Source: a bacterium
GTDB lineage: Bacteria > Zixibacteria > MSB-5A5 > GN15 > FEB-12
Direction: 5' to 3'
Assembly (NCBI GenBank): GCA_030668045.1
Contig: DAOUUR010000221.1
Coordinates: 1-5,150, forward strand
Length of the DNA stretch: 5,150 nucleotides
Shown here: piece by piece, positions 1 to 5,038 of the stretch
Layout: each line of letters opens with the position of its first letter
How positions within the stretch are numbered: position 1 is the first letter of the stretch
The notes under the pieces: generated by a model
Seen by the model: only the letters and a program-made list of their open reading frames with translations
The model's database searches: none
Told to the model about the DNA's origin: nothing
Made by a program: the position numbers and the translations under genes

Positions 1-100
1 CCAGAGTCGAAGCTATGCCGAGTGTCATCGCCAACAACGCGAATGCGGCCATCAGCCATCGGTGTCCCGATCTCCTTCGAACTACTATCGTATTTGACAT
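1..100 (-). CDS. N-terminus of a secreted or membrane-anchored protein, cut by the left window edge
   Basis: Only the first 33 codons are present. Reading from the ATG at 100 down to the edge gives MSNTIVVRRRSGHRWL followed by MAAFALLAMTLGIASTL. This is a basic N-region (three consecutive Arg at residues 8-10, another at 14) and then an uninterrupted hydrophobic segment from about residue 15. That is the pattern of a Sec signal peptide or an N-terminal membrane anchor. No lipobox cysteine appears in the visible part. Later ATGs at 59 (another frame) and 52 (same frame) are less attractive because they give no basic N-region. The start lies only 4 bases after the stop of the small ORF at 105-221, which suggests translational coupling. 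The family cannot be named from so short a piece. The start and export signal are inferred with moderate confidence. Confidence 0.5.
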   Translation of the reverse strand, partial: MSNTIVVRRRSGHRWLMAAFALLAMTLGIASTL

Positions 101-104
101 AGGT

Positions 105-221
105 TTACTGAGCACCTTCCATCTTCTCTTTTTCCTCACCCGAGGCAACTTGCTTGACTGTCTCTACAACTTTCTTAACGACGGCCTTGCTGGTTGGCCC
201 ACCCCTTGGGGTGGGTTTCAA
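105..221 (-). CDS. Possible small basic protein (38 aa from a TTG start)
   Basis: An open frame on the minus strand ends in TAA at 105-107. It encodes a lysine- and glutamate-rich tail (SKAVVKKVVETVKQVASGEE, then KEKMEGAQ) that looks amphipathic and helical. Codon choice resembles the neighbouring genes. The stop lies 4 bases before the ATG of the next gene, as expected for coupled genes. The start is the problem. The frame is open back to 245, with no ATG, so I used the TTG at 221, and no clear Shine-Dalgarno site precedes it. An ATG at 257 is in the same frame but is followed three codons later by TGA (246-248). The GC-rich palindrome at 198-215 lies inside the ORF. It may be a real small gene, a gene broken by a nonsense change, or chance. 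I do not recognise a family. Confidence 0.35.
   Translation of the reverse strand: MKPTPRGGPTSKAVVKKVVETVKQVASGEEKEKMEGAQ
198..215. repeat. Near-perfect GC-rich palindrome, possible hairpin
   Basis: The 18 bases CCCACCCCTTGGGGTGGG form an 8-bp inverted repeat around a central TT, so the RNA could fold into a very stable short hairpin with a 4-base loop. On the plus strand it is followed by TTTCAATTT, a poor U-tract, but no plus-strand gene ends upstream. On the minus strand it lies about 60 bases past the tRNA-Ser 3' end with no U-tract after it, so it is not a textbook terminator there either. It could block readthrough from the tRNA gene or help process its 3' trailer. The role is not determined. 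Confidence 0.4.
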
Positions 222-276
222 TTTGTATGAAATGTCCGGTTGATCTCAAAATGCCATCCCCTGCAAATATAATAAG

Positions 277-361
277 CGGAGAGGTAGGGATTCGAACCCT
301 AGATACCCTAAGGTATAACGGTTTTCGAGACCGCCGCTTTCGACCACTCAGCCACCTCTCC
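277..361 (-). tRNA. tRNA-Ser, anticodon CGA
   Basis: The cloverleaf can be drawn by hand. The acceptor stem GGAGAGG (361-355) pairs with CCTCTCC (284-278). The T-arm is TAGGG-TTCGAAT-CCCTA. The anticodon stem GCGGT/ACCGT, with one G-U pair, encloses the loop CTCGAAA, placing the anticodon CGA at 327-325. A long variable arm (ATACC-TTAG-GGTAT) makes this a class II tRNA, and the discriminator base is G, both as expected for serine. It reads the codon UCG. CCA is not encoded: the discriminator is followed by CTTATT, so CCA must be added enzymatically. A candidate promoter lies at 433-460. Confidence 0.96.
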
Positions 362-373
362 GATACAAACATC

Positions 374-410
374 CGGTCGGTAATTAAGACATGTCCGACA
401 AAACCGACCG
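374..410. repeat. Inverted repeat between the tRNA promoter and the tRNA gene
   Basis: CGGTCGGT at 374-381 is perfectly complementary to ACCGACCG at 403-410, with a 21-base loop. A second pair, ATCCGG (371-376) and CCGGAT (413-418), nests around and partly competes with it. Both lie in the presumed 5' leader of the tRNA-Ser precursor, just upstream of the mature 5' end. This could be a leader hairpin, or a weak terminator for the upstream operon, though no run of T follows on the minus strand (GATGTTTGTATC). Confidence 0.35.
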
Positions 411-432
411 CGCCGGATTGCCCGGCCCGTCC

Positions 433-460
433 AATCTAACAAATAGTGTCGACTTGTAAA
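433..460 (-). promoter_or_regulatory. Candidate sigma-70-type promoter for tRNA-Ser
   Basis: On the minus strand TTTACA (460-455) serves as a -35 box with five of six consensus matches. It is followed 16 bases later by TAGATT (438-433), a -10 box with four matches. Transcription would start near 426, giving a leader of about 65 bases before the mature tRNA. Position and orientation fit independent expression of the tRNA after the tadA operon ends at 491. The call is from pattern only. Confidence 0.4.
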
Positions 461-490
461 GATTTTTGTGTCCCGGCGTTCCGAGAGCGA

Positions 491-1000
491 TTACCGGCGG
501 AACTTTCCCTGATCAATCAGTTTCTGCTGCTTTTTGATCAATCGGCTCACCTGACCATGGCGTGGCCTGACCACCTGAAAAACAAGAAAGGAGAAGAAGA
601 TCAGGAAAACTGTCTCCCGGAAGCGACCGGTGATGAGAAAATAGATCGTACCGTAGGCGGCGATAAGAGCGATGACAATGAAAATCGGTCGCGAAATTGC
701 CAGCACGGCAGCTCCGAGATCGTCTTCGAACGACTCTTTAGTACGGACAAGTGGCTGGTTAAACTGTCTTGTGCGCCACCAGAGTGCAAAGACGGCGTGG
801 GCTATCGCGAGGGCGGCAAAAATGTAGAAAAGACTGTTGGCAAAATCGCCGACCGAATTATTCAGGCCATTCTTGTTGTCGATGTAGTAGCAGGTCAGAA
901 GGAGGCCCATCGGGATCAGGATGTTGGTCACCAGGCCAAAATAGAGCGGCTTGGCAATTATTTGGTTCATGTCCAGTTCTGTATCATCGCTACTGTGCAT
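491..1000 (-). CDS. Four-helix integral membrane protein of unknown function (paralogue of the upstream gene)
   Basis: This 169-residue protein shows four hydrophobic segments, at about residues 19-40, 54-75, 103-123 and 128-144. There is a charged loop between the second and third (RTRQFNQ, RTKESFEDD) and a basic C-terminal tail (RPRHG at 145-149, then SRLIKKQQKL). No catalytic or transport motif is visible and I do not recognise a named family. It resembles the protein encoded at 1000-1455: both carry FLI[ST]G after the third helix and a PRxG motif after the fourth, with identical spacing, so an ancient tandem duplication is likely. The ATG at 1000 overlaps the preceding stop by one base (TAATG). 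A GGAG at 1012-1009 lies 8 bases upstream, which favours this start over the internal ATG at codon 11. It is the last gene of the tadA operon. Confidence 0.85.
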   Translation of the reverse strand: MHSSDDTELDMNQIIAKPLYFGLVTNILIPMGLLLTCYYIDNKNGLNNSVGDFANSLFYIFAALAIAHAVFALWWRTRQFNQPLVRTKESFEDDLGAAVLAISRPIFIVIALIAAYGTIYFLITGRFRETVFLIFFSFLVFQVVRPRHGQVSRLIKKQQKLIDQGKFRR

Positions 1001-1455
1001 TATGGTTGCTCCATTTTTTCAAGGAATTGTTCAAACTTACCCATACGTGGCCAATAGATAACCGACCAGATAATGCCGATCGGGTAGAAGTAGAGGGCGT
1101 TGATCGGTTGGCCGGATATCAGGAAAAGAACCATGGCAAAGAGGTAACTTGATTCAACCAGCGCCAGTTTGATGATACTGATGCTCGTGAACAACTGGGC
1201 CGGTGACGACGATGGCGACTTGCTCTGTTTGTAGTTCTCGACCTGCATTTTCTCAAGCAAGAAAGCAAGGGCTGGTTCCACCATTGCAACCAGTAGCAGG
1301 ATATACAACACCATGTCATACTCGCCGCCACGTTTTGAAGTCATGTCCAGGGAGTACACGAGAATGAGGCATACCATCGGGATGGCTAGTAGCAGAACAT
1401 AGGCGACCATGCGTGTGATCCGAAACTGCGTCTGATCATGATCGGTCAACATCAT
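1000..1455 (-). CDS. Four-helix integral membrane protein of unknown function
   Basis: This 151-residue protein has hydrophobic segments at about residues 16-36, 48-67, 95-114 and 119-134. A hydrophilic, serine-rich loop lies between the second and third helices (residues 68-90), and the tail is short and charged after WPRMG (135-139). It matches its downstream neighbour in helix layout and in the FLISG and PRxG motifs, but is shorter in the loop and tail. The start at 1455 overlaps the tadA stop as TGATG. A GAGGG at 1467-1463, inside the end of tadA, sits 7 bases upstream and supports this start; a second ATG follows directly. The coupling suggests matched expression with tadA but says nothing certain about function, since unrelated genes often share operons. 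Function is unknown. Its reality as a gene is well supported by overlap, ribosome site and membrane topology. Confidence 0.85.
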   Translation of the reverse strand: MMLTDHDQTQFRITRMVAYVLLLAIPMVCLILVYSLDMTSKRGGEYDMVLYILLLVAMVEPALAFLLEKMQVENYKQSKSPSSSPAQLFTSISIIKLALVESSYLFAMVLFLISGQPINALYFYPIGIIWSVIYWPRMGKFEQFLEKMEQP

Positions 1456-1931
1456 CAGTTTACCCTCGTCTTGTTAGTTCTCATCTTCTGGAAAAACTCT
1501 TTCATCAAAAGCGCGATCGGTTCGTTCATGACCCCGCCGACAACCTCGACGCTGTGGTTCCAGCCACCGATAGAAAACAGGTCGGTCACCGATCCACAGG
1601 CGCCGAATTTGGGGTCGCGCGCGCCATAGATGACGGTCTTGATTCTTGAGAGCATTATCGCCCCGGCACACATCGGGCACGGTTCCAGTGTGGAGAAGAG
1701 GTAGCAGTTTTCCAGCCGCCAGTCGCCAAAGTGTTCATACGCCGCCGAAAGCGCTATCATCTCGGCATGAGCGGTGGCATCGTGAAGGGTCGATGTCTGG
1801 TTGTGGCCACGGCCTATGATCTTGTTTTCAAAGACCACTATTGCTCCGACCGGCACTTCGTTTTTCTCAGCGGCCAGTTCCGCCTCATTGATGGCTTTTT
1901 GCATGTAGCCGGGATATCTGTCTGCGTCCAT
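1455..1931 (-). CDS. tadA: tRNA-specific adenosine deaminase TadA
   Basis: TadA converts adenosine at the wobble position of tRNA-Arg(ACG) to inosine in the cytoplasm, using a zinc-activated water. The 158-residue reading from the ATG at 1931 has the full cytidine/deoxycytidylate deaminase fold signature. NEVPVGAIVV lies at 24-33, then HAE at 55-57 with zinc ligand His55 and proton shuttle Glu57, then TLEPCPMCAGAI at 81-92 with zinc ligands Cys85 and Cys88. The frame is open further upstream to an ATG at 2000 (181 residues). The extra 23 residues have no family counterpart, would run into the divergent promoter region, and have no ribosome site. I therefore chose 1931, which gives the normal family N-terminus (DADRYPGYMQKAINEAELAA). 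No Shine-Dalgarno precedes 1931 either; see the promoter at 1938-1966. It is the first gene of a three-gene operon with two membrane proteins. Confidence 0.95.
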   Translation of the reverse strand: MDADRYPGYMQKAINEAELAAEKNEVPVGAIVVFENKIIGRGHNQTSTLHDATAHAEMIALSAAYEHFGDWRLENCYLFSTLEPCPMCAGAIMLSRIKTVIYGARDPKFGACGSVTDLFSIGGWNHSVEVVGGVMNEPIALLMKEFFQKMRTNKTRVN

Positions 1932-1937
1932 GCGGAA

Positions 1938-1966
1938 AATATATAGCGTGTTCAAATCAGCGACAA
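1938..1966 (-). promoter_or_regulatory. Candidate tadA promoter, possibly producing a leaderless mRNA
   Basis: On the minus strand TTGTCG (1966-1961, four of six -35 matches) is separated by 17 bases from TATATT (1943-1938, five of six -10 matches). Only six bases lie between this -10 box and the A of the ATG at 1931, so transcription would begin at or next to the start codon. That agrees with the lack of any Shine-Dalgarno site before tadA. The prediction rests on sequence pattern alone. Confidence 0.4.
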
Positions 1967-1976
1967 TTATTTTTTT

Positions 1977-2005
1977 TTGTGCCGTGGGGTGAGTTTGCAT
2001 ATGAT
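1977..2005 (+). promoter_or_regulatory. Candidate promoter for the Fn3-like lipoprotein gene
   Basis: TTGTGC (1977-1982, three of six -35 matches) is followed after 17 bases by TATGAT (2000-2005, five of six -10 matches). Transcription would start near 2012, leaving a 5' untranslated region of about 37 bases before the ATG at 2049. It lies back to back with the proposed tadA promoter. A run of nine T residues at 1970-1978 lies immediately upstream and overlaps the -35 box. Confidence 0.4.
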
Positions 2006-2038
2006 TGCATTAGACTGGTGGAAGTCCAAAAAGATGTT

Positions 2039-2043
2039 AGGAG
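2039..2043 (+). promoter_or_regulatory. Ribosome binding site that fixes the lipoprotein start
   Basis: AGGAG ends 5 bases before the ATG at 2049. The same frame is open from further upstream (an ATG at 2001 lies in it), but only the 2049 start has a ribosome site and gives a proper lipoprotein signal peptide. Confidence 0.7.
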
Positions 2044-2048
2044 AGATC

Positions 2049-2900
2049 ATGAGTATTCCGAAGATATTGATTCTTACCACCCTTTTGCTCGTGGCGTTGT
2101 TCGCGATTGCCTGTGAAGATGATAGCATACCGCTGACGAGCACGACGCCCGGTTTGTTTGCCGATGGTTTGATCACGCTGGGACCACGGCTGGGTTTGTC
2201 GATGCGAGTTCGTCCGTACGGAGGGGCGCCATATCCGGAAATGGATTCGGCCACGATTGCGGATACAACATGCTCGATCAATCGCAGCCAGTATTGGGGA
2301 CCGGCTGACTATGTTTGTTTTGTTGGGTTCAACCAATTGTCCGGAACTGAGCCGATCTATACGCGCGGTGATACGGCGATAGTGACCGTCTATTCCGGTG
2401 CACGCTCTGGTTCGTGTTCGATTCGTTTGCTCGATCAGAACGATGATGCCTGTAGTATTATCGTGTCGGCCAGCGATACGGCAGTTACCGGTGGCAGCGA
2501 AGTTGGAGTGGTGTGGAATAATGTTGCTCTGGCAGAGTGGTATGCTATCGATATTGAGCGGAGACATGACTCGACCGGCAAGATAATGGATGAGTACATT
2601 TACGATTTCTCGAAAGATACCGCCTATACCGTTTCGACCAGCCTCACCGATCCGGGAACATATTCGCTTTACATCACCGTGATTCCGATGACCGGCCCTG
2701 ATCCGAGCGCGGCCAGAGGCAATTTTGACAGCGATCTTGTGGCTGGCTGGCTCTACAGCTACGGGATGAGCGATCAGCTTTACATTAGGATAAGTGACTA
2801 TGGAGCCAGTTCTAAGATTAGCATTGACGCTCCCGAATCAGGCCAGGTTAGATCGACTGAGGATGTCGTTCGGTCGGTGCTGGTTGGGTTGCGCAACTGA
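2049..2900 (+). CDS. Predicted lipoprotein with a fibronectin type III-like domain, function unknown
   Basis: The 283-residue protein begins with a lipoprotein signal: a short N-region with Lys5, a hydrophobic stretch over residues 6-20, and FAIAC ending in Cys22, the likely lipidated residue after cleavage by signal peptidase II. The -3 position is Ala rather than the preferred Leu, so the lipobox is slightly atypical. Glu23 follows, so there is no Asp inner-membrane retention signal. The mature part has four more cysteines (75, 90, 123, 135) that could form two disulfides outside the cytoplasm. Residues from about 140 to 225 look like an Fn3 beta-sandwich: VVWNNVALAEWYAIDIER, then a turn with DSTGKI, then TYSLYITVIP. 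The first 140 residues match no family I recognise. It stands alone between the divergent tadA operon and convergent hemW. A surface or periplasmic binding role is a guess. Confidence 0.85.
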   Translation: MSIPKILILTTLLLVALFAIACEDDSIPLTSTTPGLFADGLITLGPRLGLSMRVRPYGGAPYPEMDSATIADTTCSINRSQYWGPADYVCFVGFNQLSGTEPIYTRGDTAIVTVYSGARSGSCSIRLLDQNDDACSIIVSASDTAVTGGSEVGVVWNNVALAEWYAIDIERRHDSTGKIMDEYIYDFSKDTAYTVSTSLTDPGTYSLYITVIPMTGPDPSAARGNFDSDLVAGWLYSYGMSDQLYIRISDYGASSKISIDAPESGQVRSTEDVVRSVLVGLRN

Positions 2901-2968
2901 GACGACAGTCCACATATTTGGGCAATCAGTGATTGTTGCTGTTGGGATAAAGGGCTGGGAGGCGCCGC
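2901..2968. other. Convergent intergenic gap with no clear terminator
   Basis: These 68 bases separate the stops of the lipoprotein gene and hemW. They contain a small palindrome, CAATCAGTGATTG at 2923-2935, and a second, AGGCGCCGCCT, at 2960-2970. Both have loops too small to fold well as they stand, and neither is followed by a run of T on either strand. No convincing intrinsic terminator is visible, so termination may be Rho-dependent. Confidence 0.4.
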
Positions 2969-4108
2969 CTATTTCAGCAGGCGGGCTGTGATTTCATCGG
3001 CGAGGTAGAGGCCGATCTCGGTCAGGCGGAGGCTGGTGTTATCTGAGATCAGGTGACCCGATGCCCTCAACTGTTCGATTTGTTCGCTATTCAATCGAGA
3101 TTCGGGCGTGCATCCAAAGCGCGCAACAAATCGTGCGCGATTGACCCCTTCGGCCATGTGCAACCCAACCATGATTGTTTCGGTCATGCGCTGTTCGACG
3201 CCAGACGACTCCTCGACAATCGGACTATCACCGCTCTGCAACGATTCTATGTAGCGGTGAACATCGGCAACATTGGCAAACCTTTTTCCATCGACCAGCG
3301 AGTGAGCCGACGGTCCCAGTCCGAGATAATCATCCCCGCGCCAGTATCCCAAATTGTGCCGACACTCAAAGCCGGGTTTGGCAAACGATGAAACTTCGTA
3401 TCGATTGTACCCCGCTTCAGCTAATCGCTCGCACACAATGCGATAGAGGGCGTACATCCGGTCGGAGTCGGGCATCTGCAGGGTACCGTTGATGACTCTT
3501 GTTGCCAGCGGCGTGTCATCTTCGACCGTGAGTTGATAGTATGAAATGTGCGGCGGGTCCAAGTCGATAAGTTGGTCCAGATCGGAGTTGAGCTGGGTTG
3601 TGTTTTGGCCGGGAAGGCCAAAGATCAGGTCGCAACCAAAACTATCAAACCCGAAGATATTTGCATGATAGATGGCTTCGCGGCTGTGGTCGGCGTTGTG
3701 CCGACGGTCGAGCAGTTGTAGCAAGTTGGTATCAAATGACTGGATACCGAAAGTTGGCCGATTGATTCCCAATTCTTTAAACAGACCGAGGCGGTCGCGG
3801 GTCACGGTCTCCGGATTGCACTCAATGGAGAACTCAATTGTGGTGGAGATGCTGAAACAATTGTTAAGCACTTCAAGCCACGCAAAAAGCAATTTGTTGC
3901 TGGCCAGCGAAGGTGTTCCGCCGCCGAGGAATATCGTTGAGATCGTCTGAGCCGGAGGGTCTGTCTTTTGAGCGGCAAGTTTAGTTTCAATGGTTAACGC
4001 TTCGAAGAAACGTTCTTCGAGGGTACGATCATACGGAACTTTGCCGTAGTTGCAGTAGGAGCATCTGTTTTGACAGAAAGGGAAGTGGACGTAGAGACCG
4101 AAGGGCAT
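2969..4108 (-). CDS. hemW: Radical SAM heme chaperone HemW
   Basis: HemW is a cytoplasmic radical S-adenosylmethionine family protein that binds heme and delivers it to acceptor proteins. It was long misnamed as oxygen-independent coproporphyrinogen oxidase. The 379-residue length is normal. The iron-sulfur motif is CQNRCSYCNY, with Cys12, Cys16 and Cys19. The position where true HemN oxidases carry a fourth cysteine is Tyr21, which points to HemW. SAM-binding GGGTPS is at 62-67, the conserved IECNPET at 95-101, GIQSF at 121-125, GLPGQ at 164-168 and YYQLTVEDDTPL at 190-201. HNLGYWRGDDYLGLG at 251-265 is the HemW HNxxYW signature. A C-terminal HemN_C-like helical region covers about 300-379. 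The ATG at 4108 lies 3 bases after the lepB stop with no Shine-Dalgarno of its own, so translation probably depends on coupling to lepB. Confidence 0.95.
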   Translation of the reverse strand: MPFGLYVHFPFCQNRCSYCNYGKVPYDRTLEERFFEALTIETKLAAQKTDPPAQTISTIFLGGGTPSLASNKLLFAWLEVLNNCFSISTTIEFSIECNPETVTRDRLGLFKELGINRPTFGIQSFDTNLLQLLDRRHNADHSREAIYHANIFGFDSFGCDLIFGLPGQNTTQLNSDLDQLIDLDPPHISYYQLTVEDDTPLATRVINGTLQMPDSDRMYALYRIVCERLAEAGYNRYEVSSFAKPGFECRHNLGYWRGDDYLGLGPSAHSLVDGKRFANVADVHRYIESLQSGDSPIVEESSGVEQRMTETIMVGLHMAEGVNRARFVARFGCTPESRLNSEQIEQLRASGHLISDNTSLRLTEIGLYLADEITARLLK

Positions 4109-4111
4109 TAT

Positions 4112-4837
4112 CTAAAGTGGCGTGCCGAGACGACCCCAGCGGATAGCACCGGGGAAATTCCACAAGCCGTAGCCGAGCCATTGAACGGCGTTGATGATGT
4201 ACGGGAACTCCCAGGGTGGAGAATCGGGATTGGGCTGCCATGACCAATAGACAAAAACAGCTTTGCCGATAATGTTCTCTTTGGGAAGGCTACCCCAAAA
4301 ACGGCTGTCGCGGCTGTCGTCACGATTGTCACCCAGGACGAAGTAGTTGTTCGCCGGAACTTCATAAGGAGCGAAATTATCACGGAAGGAAAGGTCGGCC
4401 GGAATGATTCGTTTGTCAACATGTTTTGAATTAACCGGGATAGCGGCCACTTCGTCGTTGACATACACAACCTTGTCGGCCACTTGCACCACATCGCCGG
4501 GCATAGCGCTGATGCGTTTGATAAATTTCTTTTCCGGATTGTTGGGGTAATTGAAGACAATGATGTCACCCACTTTGGGGTCGCTGCCGTATTCATAGGC
4601 CAGCTTGTTGACAAAAACGTAATCGCCCCCAAGGAGAGAGTCTGCCATCGATTCCGAATTGACCCGATAGGCCGAAACGACAAACAGTCGCAGCAGTACG
4701 GCGGCCACCAGCGCAATAACGGCCGTTTCGAGATACTCGCGCCAGAGGGACTTATGCTCCTTGTACTGAAGAACCTTATCGGTCTCGCGCTGGACTTCGG
4801 TGCGCTTTATATCCTGTATCAGAAAATCCTGATTCAT
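4112..4837 (-). CDS. lepB: Type I signal peptidase LepB (SPase I)
   Basis: This membrane-bound serine protease removes signal peptides from exported proteins on the outer face of the inner membrane, using a Ser/Lys dyad. The 241-residue protein has a charged cytoplasmic N-terminus (1-34), a single membrane helix at about 36-57, and then the conserved boxes. Box B is NSESMADSL with nucleophile Ser63. Box C is GGDYVFVNKLAY at 70-81. Box D is FIKRISAMPGDVV at 105-117 with general base Lys107. Box E is GDNRDDSRDSRFWG at 169-182. Only one helix is seen, unlike E. coli LepB, which has two; single-helix forms are common in other phyla. The ATG at 4837 is the most upstream start possible because TAA precedes it in frame three codons earlier. 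No strong ribosome site is visible. It is the first gene of a lepB-hemW operon, and a lipoprotein gene diverges from it. Confidence 0.96.
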   Translation of the reverse strand: MNQDFLIQDIKRTEVQRETDKVLQYKEHKSLWREYLETAVIALVAAVLLRLFVVSAYRVNSESMADSLLGGDYVFVNKLAYEYGSDPKVGDIIVFNYPNNPEKKFIKRISAMPGDVVQVADKVVYVNDEVAAIPVNSKHVDKRIIPADLSFRDNFAPYEVPANNYFVLGDNRDDSRDSRFWGSLPKENIIGKAVFVYWSWQPNPDSPPWEFPYIINAVQWLGYGLWNFPGAIRWGRLGTPL

Positions 4838-5038
4838 ACTGTTAGGTTATCGGTATAGCCGGCTTTTCCTTTAGGGCCGGGGAGGAAGCCTTGTTTTGTG
4901 TACTGGCTGACATACAGCGAGAATCAAGATTATTTGTGGTGGTTTTGGGGCAATAAAACACTGGACAGATTGCACACAGCGTAGTCTATTTAGTAAGGAC
5001 CAGCGATCAAGCATGGTTCACTATGTAGCGGAGGTAAC
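4838..5038. other. Divergent regulatory region between lepB and the right-hand lipoprotein gene
   Basis: About 200 bases with no convincing ORF. The lepB-proximal part holds an imperfect inverted repeat, GGCTTTTCCT at 4861-4870 and AGGAAGCC at 4883-4890, with a 2-base bulge. It could fold in the lepB leader transcript, but its function is unclear. No good promoter for lepB was found by eye. The lipoprotein side has a candidate promoter at 4962-4990. Confidence 0.5.
4962..4990 (+). promoter_or_regulatory. Candidate promoter for the right-hand lipoprotein gene
   Basis: TGGACA (4962-4967) matches five of six -35 consensus positions. After a 17-base spacer, TCTATT (4985-4990) matches four of six -10 positions. 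Transcription would begin near 4997, about 40 bases before the ATG at 5039. This is pattern evidence only. Confidence 0.35.

Noticed and set aside
246..248. Selenocysteine codon (in-frame TGA) in the small ORF
   Set aside because: The hairpin downstream is too far away, has a two-base central loop without SECIS-like bases, and no selenoprotein motif such as a redox cysteine pair is present.
105..277. Possible SRP (4.5S) RNA, considered because tRNA-Ser, tadA and ffs are neighbours in some bacteria
   Set aside because: The conserved SRP RNA core around the GGAAG tetraloop and asymmetric loop is not present on either strand of the gaps flanking the tRNA.
175..372. 65-residue minus-strand reading frame across the tRNA-Ser gene
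   Set aside because: It is a translation of the tRNA itself; the RVSRVRIPTSP-type peptide is a well-known artefact of reading through tRNA T-arm and acceptor sequence.
478..503. Inverted repeat GTTCCG/CGGAAC at the end of the tadA operon as a terminator
   Set aside because: The stem is only 6 bp with a 14-base loop, overlaps the stop codon and is not directly followed by a run of T on the minus strand.
446..1057. 203-residue plus-strand reading frame
   Set aside because: It is antisense to the membrane-protein gene at 491-1000, which has a ribosome site, an overlap with its upstream gene and clear helices. The plus-strand product has no recognisable features.
2037..2567. 176-residue minus-strand reading frame
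   Set aside because: It is antisense to the lipoprotein gene at 2049-2900, with no ribosome site and no family resemblance.
4108..4716. 202-residue minus-strand reading frame nearly as long as lepB
   Set aside because: It lies wholly within lepB in another frame. LepB has all catalytic boxes, while this frame gives a low-complexity Ser/Thr/Arg-rich product with no family features.
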